64,000 bases of DNA from Neorhizobium populisoli (GCF_019430945.1 NZ_JAHYCB010000002.1:641104-705103); one strand, 5' to 3'. Positions 53,407 to 62,407 are shown, counted from the first letter of the stretch. Program-made: numbers and translations. Notes: generated by a model not told the origin, from the sequence alone.

Positions 53407-53432
53407 GTGTATAATTCTCGGAAATTATACAC
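53407..53432. promoter_or_regulatory. VapB autoregulatory operator
   Basis: GTGTATAATT (53407-53416), CTCGGA spacer, AATTATACAC (53423-53432): perfect 10-bp arms starting 12 bases before the vapB ATG. The arm includes a TATAAT-like string, so operator and -10 box probably coincide. VapBC complexes typically bind such sites. Confidence 0.85.
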
Positions 53433-53454
53433 CAAGGCAGCCACAATCACAACA

Positions 53455-54954
53455 TCACTGGAACGCCGTCTCGTAGAAGCTTCTCAACTTCCGCGAATGC
53501 AGCGTTTCCGTCGGCATCGCCGCAAGCTTCTGTACGGCGCGAATACCGATCTGCAGGTGCTGGCTGACCTGGGTGCGGTAGAAGGCGGTCGCCATGCCCG
53601 GCAGTTTCAGTTCGCCATGCAGCGGCCGGTCGGAGACGCAGAGCAGGGTGCCGTAGGGCACACGGAAGCGGAAGCCGTTGGCAGCGATGGTGGCCGACTC
53701 CATGTCGAGCGCGATGGCGCGGGATTGGGAGAGGCGCTTGACCGGGCCGCGCTGGTCGCGCAGTTCCCAGTTGCGGTTGTCGATCGTCGCGACCGTGCCG
53801 GTGCGCATGATCCGCTTCAGCTCGAACCCTTCATAACCGGTCACTTCCTCGACAGCACTTTCCAGCGCCTGTTGCACTTCGGCGAGCGCCGGGATCGGCA
53901 CCCAGACGGGCAGGTCGTCGTCGAGCACGTGGTCTTCGCGCACATAGGCATGGGCGAGAACATAATCGCCGAGCCGCTGGCTGTTGCGAAGGCCGGCGCA
54001 ATGGCCGACCATCAGCCAGGCATGCGGGCGAAGCACGGCGATATGGTCGGTAATCGTCTTGGCGTTGGAAGGCCCGACGCCGATATTGACCAGCGTAATG
54101 CCGGCATGGCCCTTCTTCTTCAGGTGATAGGCGGGCATCTGCGGCAGGCGGACGGTCGCCTCGTTCTCCGGCCGGTCGGCGCCTGCCGGAGTGATGATGT
54201 TGCCGGGCTCGACGAAGGCCGTATAGCCGTCGCCACCCTCTGCCATCAGCTTGCGAGCCCAGGTCGCGAACTCGTCGATATAGAACTGGTAGTTCGTGAA
54301 GAGCACGAAATTCTGGAAATGCTCGGCATTGGTCGCCGTGTAGTGGCTGAGGCGGGCCAGCGAATAATCGATGCGCTGCGCCGTGAACGGCGCAAGCGGC
54401 GAGGGGACGCCCGGGATTTCCTCATATTCGCCATTGGCGATCAGGTCGTCCGTATTGTTGAGGTCCGGCGTATCGAAGAGATCGCGCATCGGAATGTCGG
54501 CCAGTGCGCTGGTTGCCGAAGCTTCCACATGCGCGCCTTCGCTGAAGGCAAAGTGCAGCGGGATCGGCGTCGTGGATTCCGATACTGTGATCGGAACGCC
54601 GTGATTGCGGATCAGCAAGCCCAGCTGTTCCTTGAGATAGTGCCGGAACAGTTTCGGCCGGGTGATGGTCGTCGTGTAGATACCGGGCGATGCCACGTGG
54701 CCATAGGATAGGCGCGTATCCGCGTGGCCGAACGAGGTCGTCTCGAGCGATACCTGCGGATAGCAGGCGCGGTAGCGGCCAGTCACCGGCGCGCCGTCTG
54801 CCAGCGCGCTGAAAGCGTCGATAAGGAAGCGCGTATTGCGCTCGTAGAGCTCGGTCAGGGCATCGACGGCTTCGACCGGATTGTCGAAAACGCGCGGCTC
54901 GGCCGGGCTCGGGCTGATGTATGAATTGGGGGAGAGAGAGATTCGTGTGTTCAT
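53455..54954 (-). CDS. amn: AMP nucleosidase
   Basis: 499 residues, the full length of bacterial Amn. The N-terminal AMP-binding regulatory domain spans about 1-180 and the nucleoside-phosphorylase-like catalytic domain about 220-470. Catalytic-domain features are VNIGVGPSNAKTITDHIAVLRP and LDMESATIAANGF, with the acidic ribose-binding Glu. It cleaves AMP to adenine and ribose 5-phosphate and so trims the adenylate pool. The gene is independent; the vapB operator lies just beyond its end. Confidence 0.95.
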   Translation of the reverse strand: MNTRISLSPNSYISPSPAEPRVFDNPVEAVDALTELYERNTRFLIDAFSALADGAPVTGRYRACYPQVSLETTSFGHADTRLSYGHVASPGIYTTTITRPKLFRHYLKEQLGLLIRNHGVPITVSESTTPIPLHFAFSEGAHVEASATSALADIPMRDLFDTPDLNNTDDLIANGEYEEIPGVPSPLAPFTAQRIDYSLARLSHYTATNAEHFQNFVLFTNYQFYIDEFATWARKLMAEGGDGYTAFVEPGNIITPAGADRPENEATVRLPQMPAYHLKKKGHAGITLVNIGVGPSNAKTITDHIAVLRPHAWLMVGHCAGLRNSQRLGDYVLAHAYVREDHVLDDDLPVWVPIPALAEVQQALESAVEEVTGYEGFELKRIMRTGTVATIDNRNWELRDQRGPVKRLSQSRAIALDMESATIAANGFRFRVPYGTLLCVSDRPLHGELKLPGMATAFYRTQVSQHLQIGIRAVQKLAAMPTETLHSRKLRSFYETAFQ

Positions 54955-55044
54955 GAGCCATTATAGATAGAACTCGTTGACACGCAAGCGACGGTCCAGG
55001 CCCCAAAACGGCTCTCGCTGCAATTTTTTCCCGGGTCTTTCGCC

Positions 55045-55215
55045 CTAAAGCGCCATGACGCAGCCGGTCGTGGCCGGGTGGTAGCAGGGCGCTGCCGTGC
55101 CGAGATGCACGCGCAATTCGTTGCGGCCGGGCTGTGCGACCAGGGCGGAGAAACAGAACGCGAAAATGGTCATGATCAATGTGACGATGGTCAAGCGGCG
55201 CAGAACGATCAACAT
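55045..55215 (-). CDS. Small exported protein, 56 residues
   Basis: From ATG 55215 (GGGGAAGCC just before it) the product MLIVLRRLTIVTLIMTIFAFCFSALVAQPG has a good signal peptide cut near LVA. The mature part is about 28 residues with two cysteines (APCYHPATTGCVMAL), which could form a disulphide. No family known. Confidence 0.5.
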   Translation of the reverse strand: MLIVLRRLTIVTLIMTIFAFCFSALVAQPGRNELRVHLGTAAPCYHPATTGCVMAL

Positions 55216-55421
55216 TGGCTTCCCCGAACCCATAAGGCCAAACCCGATAATGGCAGAATGGCGGCAGACGGCTGAATGCGCCCTGAGGGCGGGGTTCATC
55301 CATGGTTCAGGGTGGTTAACGCGTTGGCAGAGACGAATTCGGGCGGCCCTGCGCAGATGATCACAAGGCCGCCCGGCGGTGGAAAAGTCGGCTTCAGGCC
55401 GGGCTCAAGGGCCCGTCTCTT

Positions 55422-55760
55422 TTAAAGACGGCTCCAGGTCTGCGACTTGCAGAGGATGGCCAGCACGCAACCCTTCATCTTCAGCGAATTGCCGCTGACC
55501 GAGCCGGAACCGCTATAGGTCTTGTCCTCAGCCGGGTCGGTTATCTCGCCAGAATATTCGCCATCCTTGCCGGACAATTTGCCGATTTGCTTGCCAGCAT
55601 ATTTGCCGGTCTTCAGCGTCACGCAATAGGCGCTGCCGCATTTGCCGATCGTCGCGGTCTCGCCGCTGGCGGTCTTCCAGCTGCCTTCGATCGGTTCCGC
55701 AGCATGAGCGGCGATAGCGCCGAGCGAAAGCATAGCGGCGAGCAAAAGTCTGCGCATCAT
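55422..55760 (-). CDS. DUF2147 family exported protein
   Basis: 112 residues from ATG 55760 with GGAG nine bases upstream. Signal peptide ends near AAHA-AEP (about 20). The mature domain (EGSWKTASGETATIGKCGSAYCVTL...) is the DUF2147 beta-barrel-like fold with four cysteines that may pair. Probably periplasmic; function unknown. Confidence 0.85.
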   Translation of the reverse strand: MMRRLLLAAMLSLGAIAAHAAEPIEGSWKTASGETATIGKCGSAYCVTLKTGKYAGKQIGKLSGKDGEYSGEITDPAEDKTYSGSGSVSGNSLKMKGCVLAILCKSQTWSRL

Positions 55761-56260
55761 GATTGTTCTCCTCCATTTGGGCCGGAAGGATAATCTTTCC
55801 ATCGGCCGTTGTCCTCCAGATCGCACCCCTCTCGCGCGAACTACGGACGAATTTATCTTACGCACACGTAAAGGTAAACAGGGCGACGCCCAGCAAATCA
55901 GGTTTTCGGAGCGCTGAAAAATGCGATTTCACGCAAGGGGAAAAAACGGGAAGCGAATTCGTGGTTAGCTTTCGGTTTAAATCGGCGCGTAAAATTTTCG
56001 TAAAAATCTCGGCAAAATCCTTAAAATGCAGGCGATCCCATGTTTAACAAAAACCCAAATTTACCAAGCATTTGAACTTTGTTTTCCTCGAGTTAATCAT
56101 GCTTTTTAGGCGTCTTTTGGAAGGTTCGGCGCATAGTGGGCTCATCAAACGAGCGGGGCAAACCCGCCGACCGGAAGGACCGAAAAACAGCCGCGGAAGA
56201 CGGTGGTCCGGACGGAAAAACAGGGCAGACGAACAACAGGCTTTAACAGGGATCAAACCG
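55761..56260. other. 500-base intergenic region between DUF2147 and Sel1-like genes
   Basis: AT-rich near 55950-56100. It carries a TTACG-N4-CGTAA motif at 55858-55871, and a GC-rich leader to the Sel1-like gene with a near-repeat (GACCGAAAAACAG and GACGGAAAAACAG, about 56188 and 56212). A frame opening at 56072 runs into the Sel1-like gene, but its upstream part shows no domain. Confidence 0.55.
55858..55871. promoter_or_regulatory. TTACG-N4-CGTAA motif
   Basis: TTACG-CACA-CGTAA, about 100 bases upstream of the DUF2147 gene. It has the same half-sites and spacing as the site inside the ETF-QO promoter (32882-32897). Two occurrences hint at a common regulator but prove nothing. Confidence 0.3.
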
Positions 56261-56527
56261 ATGGCACGCTTTGAAATGAACAATTCCGGAATGGCCACCA
56301 TGGGTGGCGAGACCCGCGCCGACACGTTTTGCGAAATGGGTCTGATGTATGCGACCGGCCGGGGTTGCGATATCGATCTTATCTCCGCTCACAAGTGGCT
56401 GAACATCGCCGCGATCAAGGGCTCCGAGCGAGCCGCCGAGCTGCGCGCCGACCTGTCGATGACGATGTCCAAGATGGAACTCGCCGCAGCACTCCGCGCC
56501 GCCCGCGAATGGATGACCATGCACTGA
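56261..56527 (+). CDS. Sel1-like repeat protein, short
   Basis: 88 residues from ATG 56261. One clear Sel1/TPR-like unit: FCEMGLMYATGRGCDIDLISAHKWLNIAAIKGSERAAELR (about 25-65), then a basic/acidic helix. Proteins with this single unit are frequent in Rhizobiaceae and their role is unknown. A longer frame from 56072 would add 63 residues of low-information sequence. Confidence 0.75.
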   Translation: MARFEMNNSGMATMGGETRADTFCEMGLMYATGRGCDIDLISAHKWLNIAAIKGSERAAELRADLSMTMSKMELAAALRAAREWMTMH

Positions 56528-56657
56528 TCGGCTGAAGCCGCTCACGCAAAGACCAGAGAATCAACCGGCTCCAGCAAGAGGGCCGGCCCGACAAAATCGA
56601 GAATAAACCAGAGGGAACGGAGGCAGCGGTTCGGACGGGGACCGATGCTGAAAGATT

Positions 56658-56704
56658 GGACCGCGACCGGCAGAAACAAGGCCGGCGCGGTCCTTTTCTT
56701 TTTC
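56658..56704 (+). terminator. Terminator downstream of the Sel1-like gene
   Basis: GGACCGCGACCGGC pairs with GCCGGCGCGGTCC with one bulged base, then TTTTCTTTTTC. It lies between convergent genes and fits termination on the + strand. Confidence 0.75.
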
Positions 56705-56716
56705 AAACGCGAAAAC

Positions 56717-57826
56717 TCAGAGGCCTTTGAGAACCTGTGGCAATGCCTCTTCGAGCAGCGCCATGTCCGCGGCCGTGCCTGTGCTGATGCGGATGCAACG
56801 GTTGAGCGGCGCCACGCCCGGCATGCGGATGAACACGCCGTGCTCCATCAGCCCATCAACGATTGAGCGCGCATAGGCACCATCGCGACCGCAATCGATC
56901 GCCACAAAATTGGTTGCCGAGGCAAGCGGCTTCAGGCCGTTGGCGGTGGCGATGGCGGCAATCCGTTCGCGCGATGCCTTGATGTCGGCGACCACCTTGG
57001 AAAGATAAGCCGTATCCTTCAATGCCGCGATCGCACCGGCAACCGCCACGCGGTTCATGCCGAAATGATTGCGGATTTTGTCGAAGGCCTGGGCGGTGCC
57101 GGGCGTCGAGATCGCATAACCCACCCGCGCGCCGGCCATGCCATACGCTTTCGAGAACGTGCGGGTGCGAATGATGTTCGGCATGTCGATCAGCGCCGAA
57201 ATGTCCGGTGTCGCGCCGTCCGGCCCGGTCTCGCAATAGGCTTCGTCGAGGATCATCAGGCAGGTTTCCGGCAGCGCTTTGGCGAAGGAGACGATGCTTG
57301 CCGCATCCCACCAGCTGCCCATCGGATTGTCTGGATTGGCGAAATAGACGAGCGGCGCATTTTCGCGACGTACCGCTTCCAACAGGCCGTCGAGATTTTC
57401 GCGGTCGTTGACATAAGGCACGGTGACCAGCCGGCCGCCATGGCCGACCACGTGAAAGTTGAAGGTCGGATAGGCGCCAAGGGACGTGACGACGGGCATG
57501 CCCGGCTCGATCACCAGCCGGACGATCTGGCCGAGCAAACTGTCTATGCCTTCGCCGATGGCAAGATTGTCCGCCTGACAGCCGAGATGCGCCGCAAGCG
57601 CCTGCTTCAGGTCGAAATTTTCCGGATCCGCATATTTCCATGTGTCGCCTGCCGCGGCACACATCGCTTCGATGACGGAAGGCGCTGGACCGAAACCGTT
57701 CTCGTTGGCACCGATACGGGCTTTGACGGCAAGGCCGCGCGTCCGTTCGATGGCTTCGGGGCCGACGAAAGGAACGGTGGAGGGAAGACCGCTGATCAGC
57801 GGCGTGAAGCGGGAAAAGGCGGGCAT
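56717..57826 (-). CDS. Histidinol-phosphate-aminotransferase-like PLP enzyme
   Basis: 369 residues from ATG 57826 (an in-frame ATG at 57862 is less likely). Class I/II aminotransferase features: ANENGFGPAPSVIEAM, YFANPDNPMGSWW, and the PLP lysine in RTRTFSKAYGMAGARVGYA. It is closest to the HisC/aromatic aminotransferase group, and genomes often carry several. It is convergent with the Sel1-like gene and shares its strand with the LysR gene at 57875. Substrate not assignable. Confidence 0.9.
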   Translation of the reverse strand: MPAFSRFTPLISGLPSTVPFVGPEAIERTRGLAVKARIGANENGFGPAPSVIEAMCAAAGDTWKYADPENFDLKQALAAHLGCQADNLAIGEGIDSLLGQIVRLVIEPGMPVVTSLGAYPTFNFHVVGHGGRLVTVPYVNDRENLDGLLEAVRRENAPLVYFANPDNPMGSWWDAASIVSFAKALPETCLMILDEAYCETGPDGATPDISALIDMPNIIRTRTFSKAYGMAGARVGYAISTPGTAQAFDKIRNHFGMNRVAVAGAIAALKDTAYLSKVVADIKASRERIAAIATANGLKPLASATNFVAIDCGRDGAYARSIVDGLMEHGVFIRMPGVAPLNRCIRISTGTAADMALLEEALPQVLKGL

Positions 57827-57874
57827 GGTCTTCACAAGGTCCAGATTTTGAAACCGGCCCACAATAAAAGCGAA

Positions 57875-58768
57875 TCACCGTCGTGCAAGTGCGGCCTGTG
57901 GAATTTGCGGCTCTTCACCGGCGAAACCTTGTGCATTCTTTCGGAAAAGCGCGTCAAGCCCATCGATGACCCGCCGCATTTCCGGCCGGTGCCGATCGTC
58001 GTCATGGGCGACGATCCACAATGTGGAAGATAGCTCTTCGATGACATCGCCGTCGCGGACGAGACCGGAAAGAGAATCACCCAGAAAGCACGGTAGAACA
58101 CCGCGACCATTGCCGGCTGCGATCAGCCGGGGCAGAAGCGCGGGCGAATTGGTCCAGGTGCGGATGCCGGCCTCGTGGTTCTGAAAGGTCCATTTTTCGG
58201 CTGGCGCGTAGGCGGTTTCCGTACCGACCGAGACCCAGGGCACATCCGCCTCGTGGGTGAGTGCGGCGACCTTATATATAGCGTAGTTGATCGGGACCGA
58301 TCGGCGGGCGGCGACATTGCCCGATTCCGGCCTGCGGGTGACGACGCCGACATCCGCCTCGCGATAGGTAAAGTCCGGCCCATGGTTCAGCGATTTGCAG
58401 CATAGCCGGAAGCGATCCGCCTTGCCCCTGATCTCCGGCGTATGATCGGTGATGAACCCTGACAGCCAGGCATCCGCGCCGATCGAGACAATCGGCATGG
58501 CAAAAGCCTGACCCTTCCAGTCGGCAATATTGTCGGCGGTCTTCTGCATCGTCCGCACATGTTCGAGCAGCGTTTCGCCATCCGGCGCCAGCCGGTAACC
58601 CTGCTGGCTGCGCACGAAGAGGGTGCGCCCGGTGATCCGCTCCAGCGCCAGCATGCGCCGGCCGATCGTCGGCGCGCTGAGACCGGTGCGCGTCGCGGCA
58701 CCGCTCAAGCCGCCTTCGGTCGCGACATGCAGGAAAAGTTTCAGATCGTCCCAGCCCGCATCGGTCAT
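57875..58768 (-). CDS. LysR-family regulator
   Basis: 297 residues. Helix-turn-helix in the first 60: DDLKLFLHVATEGGLSGAAT and SAPTIGRRMLALERITGRTLF. The effector domain is of the short GcvA-less type with CPCFLGDS-like VLPCFLGDSLSG near 230-245. Same strand as, and 48 bases upstream of, the aminotransferase gene; it could regulate that gene or a target elsewhere. Confidence 0.9.
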   Translation of the reverse strand: MTDAGWDDLKLFLHVATEGGLSGAATRTGLSAPTIGRRMLALERITGRTLFVRSQQGYRLAPDGETLLEHVRTMQKTADNIADWKGQAFAMPIVSIGADAWLSGFITDHTPEIRGKADRFRLCCKSLNHGPDFTYREADVGVVTRRPESGNVAARRSVPINYAIYKVAALTHEADVPWVSVGTETAYAPAEKWTFQNHEAGIRTWTNSPALLPRLIAAGNGRGVLPCFLGDSLSGLVRDGDVIEELSSTLWIVAHDDDRHRPEMRRVIDGLDALFRKNAQGFAGEEPQIPQAALARR

Positions 58769-58900
58769 GCTGACACCTTATAGAGATGAGCCGGGCCTTC
58801 CATCGTTCACGGATGAAAAGCGGCTTTCGTCGGCGCGTCTACAAGCGCATGGCGCAAACCATTAGCTCGACGGCACGACACAATAGATGGAGTGACCGTC

Positions 58901-59119
58901 ATGCTTCTCAACTGGGCAATGCTGTGGGAAAGGCTTTTGAAGGAGGACCGCAGACGCGGCCGGCATCCGCTGGCAGATCCGCTGGAAGGCGCCGAGTGGC
59001 GCGGGCTGTTGTGGACCGTCCCGCTTCTGTCGCGGCTCGTCACGGTCAGGCCAAGGCGGCGGGTGCGAAAAGCCCGCCGCGCGGTATCGAAAAATTCAGT
59101 GGCTCGTCTCGAAGCTTAG
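58901..59119 (+). CDS. Possible small basic protein, 72 residues
   Basis: ATG 58901 with GGAG at about -9. The product starts MLLNWAMLWERLLKEDRRRG and is very basic toward the end (RPRRRVRKARRAVSK). It overlaps the opposite-strand PilZ-like gene by 24 bases. Weakly supported; it may be a chance frame. Confidence 0.3.
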   Translation: MLLNWAMLWERLLKEDRRRGRHPLADPLEGAEWRGLLWTVPLLSRLVTVRPRRRVRKARRAVSKNSVARLEA

Positions 59120-59449
59120 CCGGATGACGTGATGCATGAATTCCGCATCGATCAGCATGTTGAAGCCGACCGTGACCTTTTCCTCCTCGCGGCGGATCAC
59201 CGTGCAGCCGATATCGTCATGGATGCCGAGGATTTCGAGGAAGAAATTGCTGGGCACCGGCACATGCGGGCTGACTTCCAGCTCGGCGCAGCAAAGCGAA
59301 ATTGTGCGGATCAGGCAGCGGATATTGGTCTTGGTGCTGAGATGGTGGCCGACCAGCACGATTCGGCCCGGTCGGTCGATCGTGAACTTCTCGAATATCT
59401 GGTCGCGCGAATAGCCGTGTCTGGTTTCTTGTATCGTGTTCAAGGGCAT
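59096..59449 (-). CDS. PilZ-domain-like protein with degenerate c-di-GMP site
   Basis: 117 residues. The fold pattern GRIVLVGHHLSTKTNIRCLIRTISLCCAEL matches PilZ, but the (D/N)xSxxG binding motif reads TISLCC and the RxxxR arm is incomplete, so c-di-GMP binding is unlikely. The C-terminal part (VIRREEEKVTVGFNM) is as in PilZ. It could be a partner protein or have lost ligand binding. Confidence 0.7.
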   Translation of the reverse strand: MPLNTIQETRHGYSRDQIFEKFTIDRPGRIVLVGHHLSTKTNIRCLIRTISLCCAELEVSPHVPVPSNFFLEILGIHDDIGCTVIRREEEKVTVGFNMLIDAEFMHHVIRLSFETSH

Positions 59450-59748
59450 TGGTACCCTCCTTTTTGCTCCTCAGGATGAGACTATATTCCTTGTCTCCTG
59501 ACACATTCTGAAACGGTTCGTTAAAACTCGAGCGAATCCACCGACTTGCGCCGAAAAAGTCGGCATCTGGTCGAATCTTGAGCGTCCTTTCTCTCGCTGG
59601 GCGAACAGTTCGCAACGCAAAGCCTGTAATGCGCTCTTCTTTCGCCATGTCGCGTTGTTGACGGTCCGGTGTCGCGGCGATACCCCTTGGAAGGCCGGAA
59701 TTGATGATATTCCGGCTGGACGCGGAACAGGATGATGAGGAGCAGGGC

Positions 59749-60966
59749 GTGGCAGGCAGGCTGGTGATTGTCGGCGCGGGGCAGGCGGGTTTTGCACTCG
59801 CGGCAAAGCTTCGCGCGCTGAAGGATATGCGACCGATCACGATCGTCGGCTCTGAAGACGTCATCCCCTATCAGCGGCCGCCGCTTTCCAAGAAATACCT
59901 GCTCGGCGAGATGAGCTTCGATCGCCTGACCTTCCGGCCGGAAAGCTGGTTTGCCGAAAACGATGTGGAGATTCGCCTCTCGACCTATGTCGAGGAAATC
60001 GACCGCACCGCAAAGCGCATCCGCATGCAGGATGGCTCTGTCCTGGAATACGAAACGCTGGCGCTTGCGACGGGCTCGACACCCCGCACCCTGCCGGCCA
60101 GCGTCGGCGGCGATCTCGACGGCGTCTTCACCGTGCGTGACAAGCGCGACGCGGACCTGCTCGCCGCCGAAATGAAGCCCGGCCGTCGCCTCCTTATTAT
60201 AGGCGGCGGTTACATTGGGCTCGAAGCGGCGGCCGTTGCCCGCCATCTCGGCCTCGACGTGACTTTGATCGAAATGGCTGACCGTATCCTGCAGCGCGTC
60301 GCGGCACGAGAAACGGCTGATGTGATGCGCGCCATCCACGAAAGCCGTGGCGCCGCGATTCGTGAAAAGACCGGCCTGCATCGGCTTGTCGGAGAAGAGG
60401 GCAGGGTCAGGGCCGCCGAACTTTCCGACGGGACGACCATCGATGTCGATTTCGTCATCGTCGGCATAGGCGTCAACGCAAACGACCAGCTGGCTCAGGA
60501 TTGCGGCCTCGATGTCGGCAACGGTATCATCGTCGATGAATTCGCCCGGACCTCCGATCCATCGATCTTCGCCATGGGCGACTGCGCCATGCTGCCGTGG
60601 CGCGGCAAGCGCATTCGGCTCGAATCGGTGCAGAACGCCGTCGACCAGGCGGAGGCCGCCGCCGCCGTCATGGCCGGTGGCACCACTCCTTATGATGCCA
60701 AGCCGTGGTTCTGGTCCGACCAGTACGACGTAAAGCTACAGATTGCCGGCTTCAATATGGGTTATGATGAGACGCTAGTGCGTCCCGGTGCTCGCGAAGG
60801 CAGCCTTTCGGTCTGGTATTTCCGCGAGGGTCGCTTCATCGCGGTTGACGCGATCAACGACGCCAAGGCCTATGTCAGCGGCAAGAAAATGCTGGAATCG
60901 GGCATCGAGCCCGACAAGGCGATCCTTGCCGATCCTTCCGCCGACCTGAAACAGCTTCTTTCCTAA
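59749..60966 (+). CDS. NAD(P)/FAD-dependent ferredoxin/rubredoxin reductase-like oxidoreductase
   Basis: 405 residues from GTG 59749, preceded by GAGGAG. An ATG at 59701 would add 16 residues. FAD site VIVGAGQAGFALAAKLR, PPLSKKYLLGE, the NAD site LLIIGGGYIGLEAAAVARHLG (positions 140-160), and the second FAD motif IFAMGDCAML. The C-terminal domain is of the BphA4 type. It would reduce a small iron-sulphur carrier of an oxygenase system. It stands just upstream of an HpaI-type aldolase gene (11 bases), suggesting a catabolic role. Confidence 0.9.
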   Translation: MAGRLVIVGAGQAGFALAAKLRALKDMRPITIVGSEDVIPYQRPPLSKKYLLGEMSFDRLTFRPESWFAENDVEIRLSTYVEEIDRTAKRIRMQDGSVLEYETLALATGSTPRTLPASVGGDLDGVFTVRDKRDADLLAAEMKPGRRLLIIGGGYIGLEAAAVARHLGLDVTLIEMADRILQRVAARETADVMRAIHESRGAAIREKTGLHRLVGEEGRVRAAELSDGTTIDVDFVIVGIGVNANDQLAQDCGLDVGNGIIVDEFARTSDPSIFAMGDCAMLPWRGKRIRLESVQNAVDQAEAAAAVMAGGTTPYDAKPWFWSDQYDVKLQIAGFNMGYDETLVRPGAREGSLSVWYFREGRFIAVDAINDAKAYVSGKKMLESGIEPDKAILADPSADLKQLLS

Positions 60967-60977
60967 AGGTAAATCCG

Positions 60978-61778
60978 ATGCCGGCTCCCAAGAATCACTT
61001 CAAGGCCGCTCTCAAGGCGGGCAAGCCGCAGATCGGCCTCTGGCTCAACATGGCCGATCCGCTGGCTGCCGAACTTGCCGGCGGGACCGGTTTCGACTGG
61101 GTGGTGATCGACGGCGAGCACGGCCCGAACGATCTGCGCAGCATCATGGCGCAGCTCCAGGCGCTCGCGACCTCCCCGTCGCAAGTGGTGGTGCGCCCAC
61201 CGATCGGCGAAACCTGGGTCATCAAGCAGCTTCTCGATATCGGCGCCCGCAACATTCTCGTGCCGATGGTCGATACGCCCGAACAGGCGGCCGAGCTTGT
61301 GCGCGCCGTTCGCTATCCCCCACATGGCGTGCGGGGTCTTGGTGCCGCCGTCGCCCGCGTCTCCGGCTTCAATGCCATTCCCGACTATGCGGACAACGCC
61401 GCCGACGAGATTTGCCTGATCGTTCAGGCGGAAACCATGAAGGCGATCGAGAACATCGACACCATCGCGGCCATCGATGGTGTCGATGCCATCTTCATCG
61501 GCCCGGCCGATCTTTCCGCCGACATGGGCTATCTCGGCCGCATGGAAGCGCCGGAAGTTCAGCAGGTGATCGACAAGGCGATTGTCACCATCGTCAAATC
61601 CGGCAAGGCGGCCGGTATCCTGACCTTCAGCGAATCGCTGAACCGCCATTATCTCGATCTCGGCGCCACGCTTGTGGCCGTCGGTGCCGATGTGACGGAA
61701 TTCTCTGCCGCGCTCAAGGCCCTCGCCCGCCGTTATGGCCGTGGCGGTGAAGCTGGCCCGGTGCGCGCATCCTATTGA
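60978..61778 (+). CDS. hpaI: HpcH/HpaI-family aldolase (4-hydroxy-2-oxoheptanedioate aldolase type)
   Basis: 266 residues. The metal-dependent class II pyruvate aldolase core shows VVIDGEHGPNDLRS, VRPP, LVPMVDTPEQA, VQAET and FIGPADLSADMGYLG. It cleaves 4-hydroxy-2-oxo acids to pyruvate and an aldehyde, as in aromatic degradation. It follows the flavoprotein gene by 11 bases, probably the same transcript. Substrate range in this group is broad, so the exact reaction is inferred. Confidence 0.92.
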   Translation: MPAPKNHFKAALKAGKPQIGLWLNMADPLAAELAGGTGFDWVVIDGEHGPNDLRSIMAQLQALATSPSQVVVRPPIGETWVIKQLLDIGARNILVPMVDTPEQAAELVRAVRYPPHGVRGLGAAVARVSGFNAIPDYADNAADEICLIVQAETMKAIENIDTIAAIDGVDAIFIGPADLSADMGYLGRMEAPEVQQVIDKAIVTIVKSGKAAGILTFSESLNRHYLDLGATLVAVGADVTEFSAALKALARRYGRGGEAGPVRASY

Positions 61779-61920
61779 GAATCAATCAGACCGATTCGCT
61801 CAAATCGACGGATTGAAAGAATTGCCTTACGCCTGTTGAACGCGGCCAACGGGTAAAACTTCGCAGGTCCGTCACAAAGCCCTTGCATTCATGGGGGCTC
61901 TCACATAGGTACACCGCACC

Positions 61921-62010
61921 GGAGAGGTGGCCGAGTGGTCGAAGGCGCTCCCCTGCTAAGGGAGTATACCCGAGAGGGTATCGTGGGTTCGAATCCCATC
62001 TTCTCCGCCA
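61921..62010 (+). tRNA. tRNA-Ser (anticodon GCU)
   Basis: Class II tRNA with acceptor stem GGAGAGG/CTTCTCC, D-arm GGCCGAGTGG, anticodon stem CTCCC/GGGAG with GCT at 61955-61957, a long variable arm (TATACCCGAGAGGGTATC), the T-loop GGTTCGAATCC and encoded CCA at the end. All stems pair. Confidence 0.97.
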
Positions 62011-62407
62011 CTTTCAATCTAAAATTTCCCCATGACGCTACGCATGTATATCGGTGCCCACTCCTTTGTGGCGCAGCCGCGCACCTCGCTGCGATGATTC
62101 CCTAAAACTCTAGTGATCGGTCGCTAAGTCCCTCTGCGATAAGCCCTTTCTTAACAAAGGGTAAAATACGGGGGCCTTCCACAGGCCGTTTTGTGTTCTT
62201 TCGGCAACAGGGCTTCGGTAAGCAGGTCGCGAAAGGGGGCTTGGGTGAAGTTCACGATTGCGTGGGCAAATCCGTTTTGTATTTTCAGCATCAGAAGCGA
62301 GGCGGTGGATCGTCCTTCTTCTGGCAATCGACGGGAATGGGGCAGGGAAAGCTGTCCTTCAGCAAAAAGAACCCAGACCCACACGAAACTTTGACTGGAG
62401 GTCAAAA
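62011..62407. other. Porin leader region
   Basis: About 400 bases between tRNA-Ser and the porin. It contains CCCTTT-CTTAAC-AAAGGG (about 62144-62161), a small stem GGCCT-TCCAC-AGGCC followed by GTTTTGTGTT (about 62173-62197), and, at the porin start, TTTGAC/GTCAAA around the ribosome binding site. No gene seen. Confidence 0.6.
62390..62406 (+). promoter_or_regulatory. Porin ribosome binding site in a small hairpin
   Basis: TTTGAC-TGGAG-GTCAAA: the GGAGGT Shine-Dalgarno lies in the loop and right arm of a six-pair stem and ends six bases before the ATG. It could limit or tune translation of this highly expressed gene. Confidence 0.5.

Noticed and set aside
62173..62197. A terminator or riboswitch in the porin leader
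   Set aside because: The stem GGCCT/AGGCC is only five pairs and the T-run is interrupted; no known riboswitch pattern was recognised.
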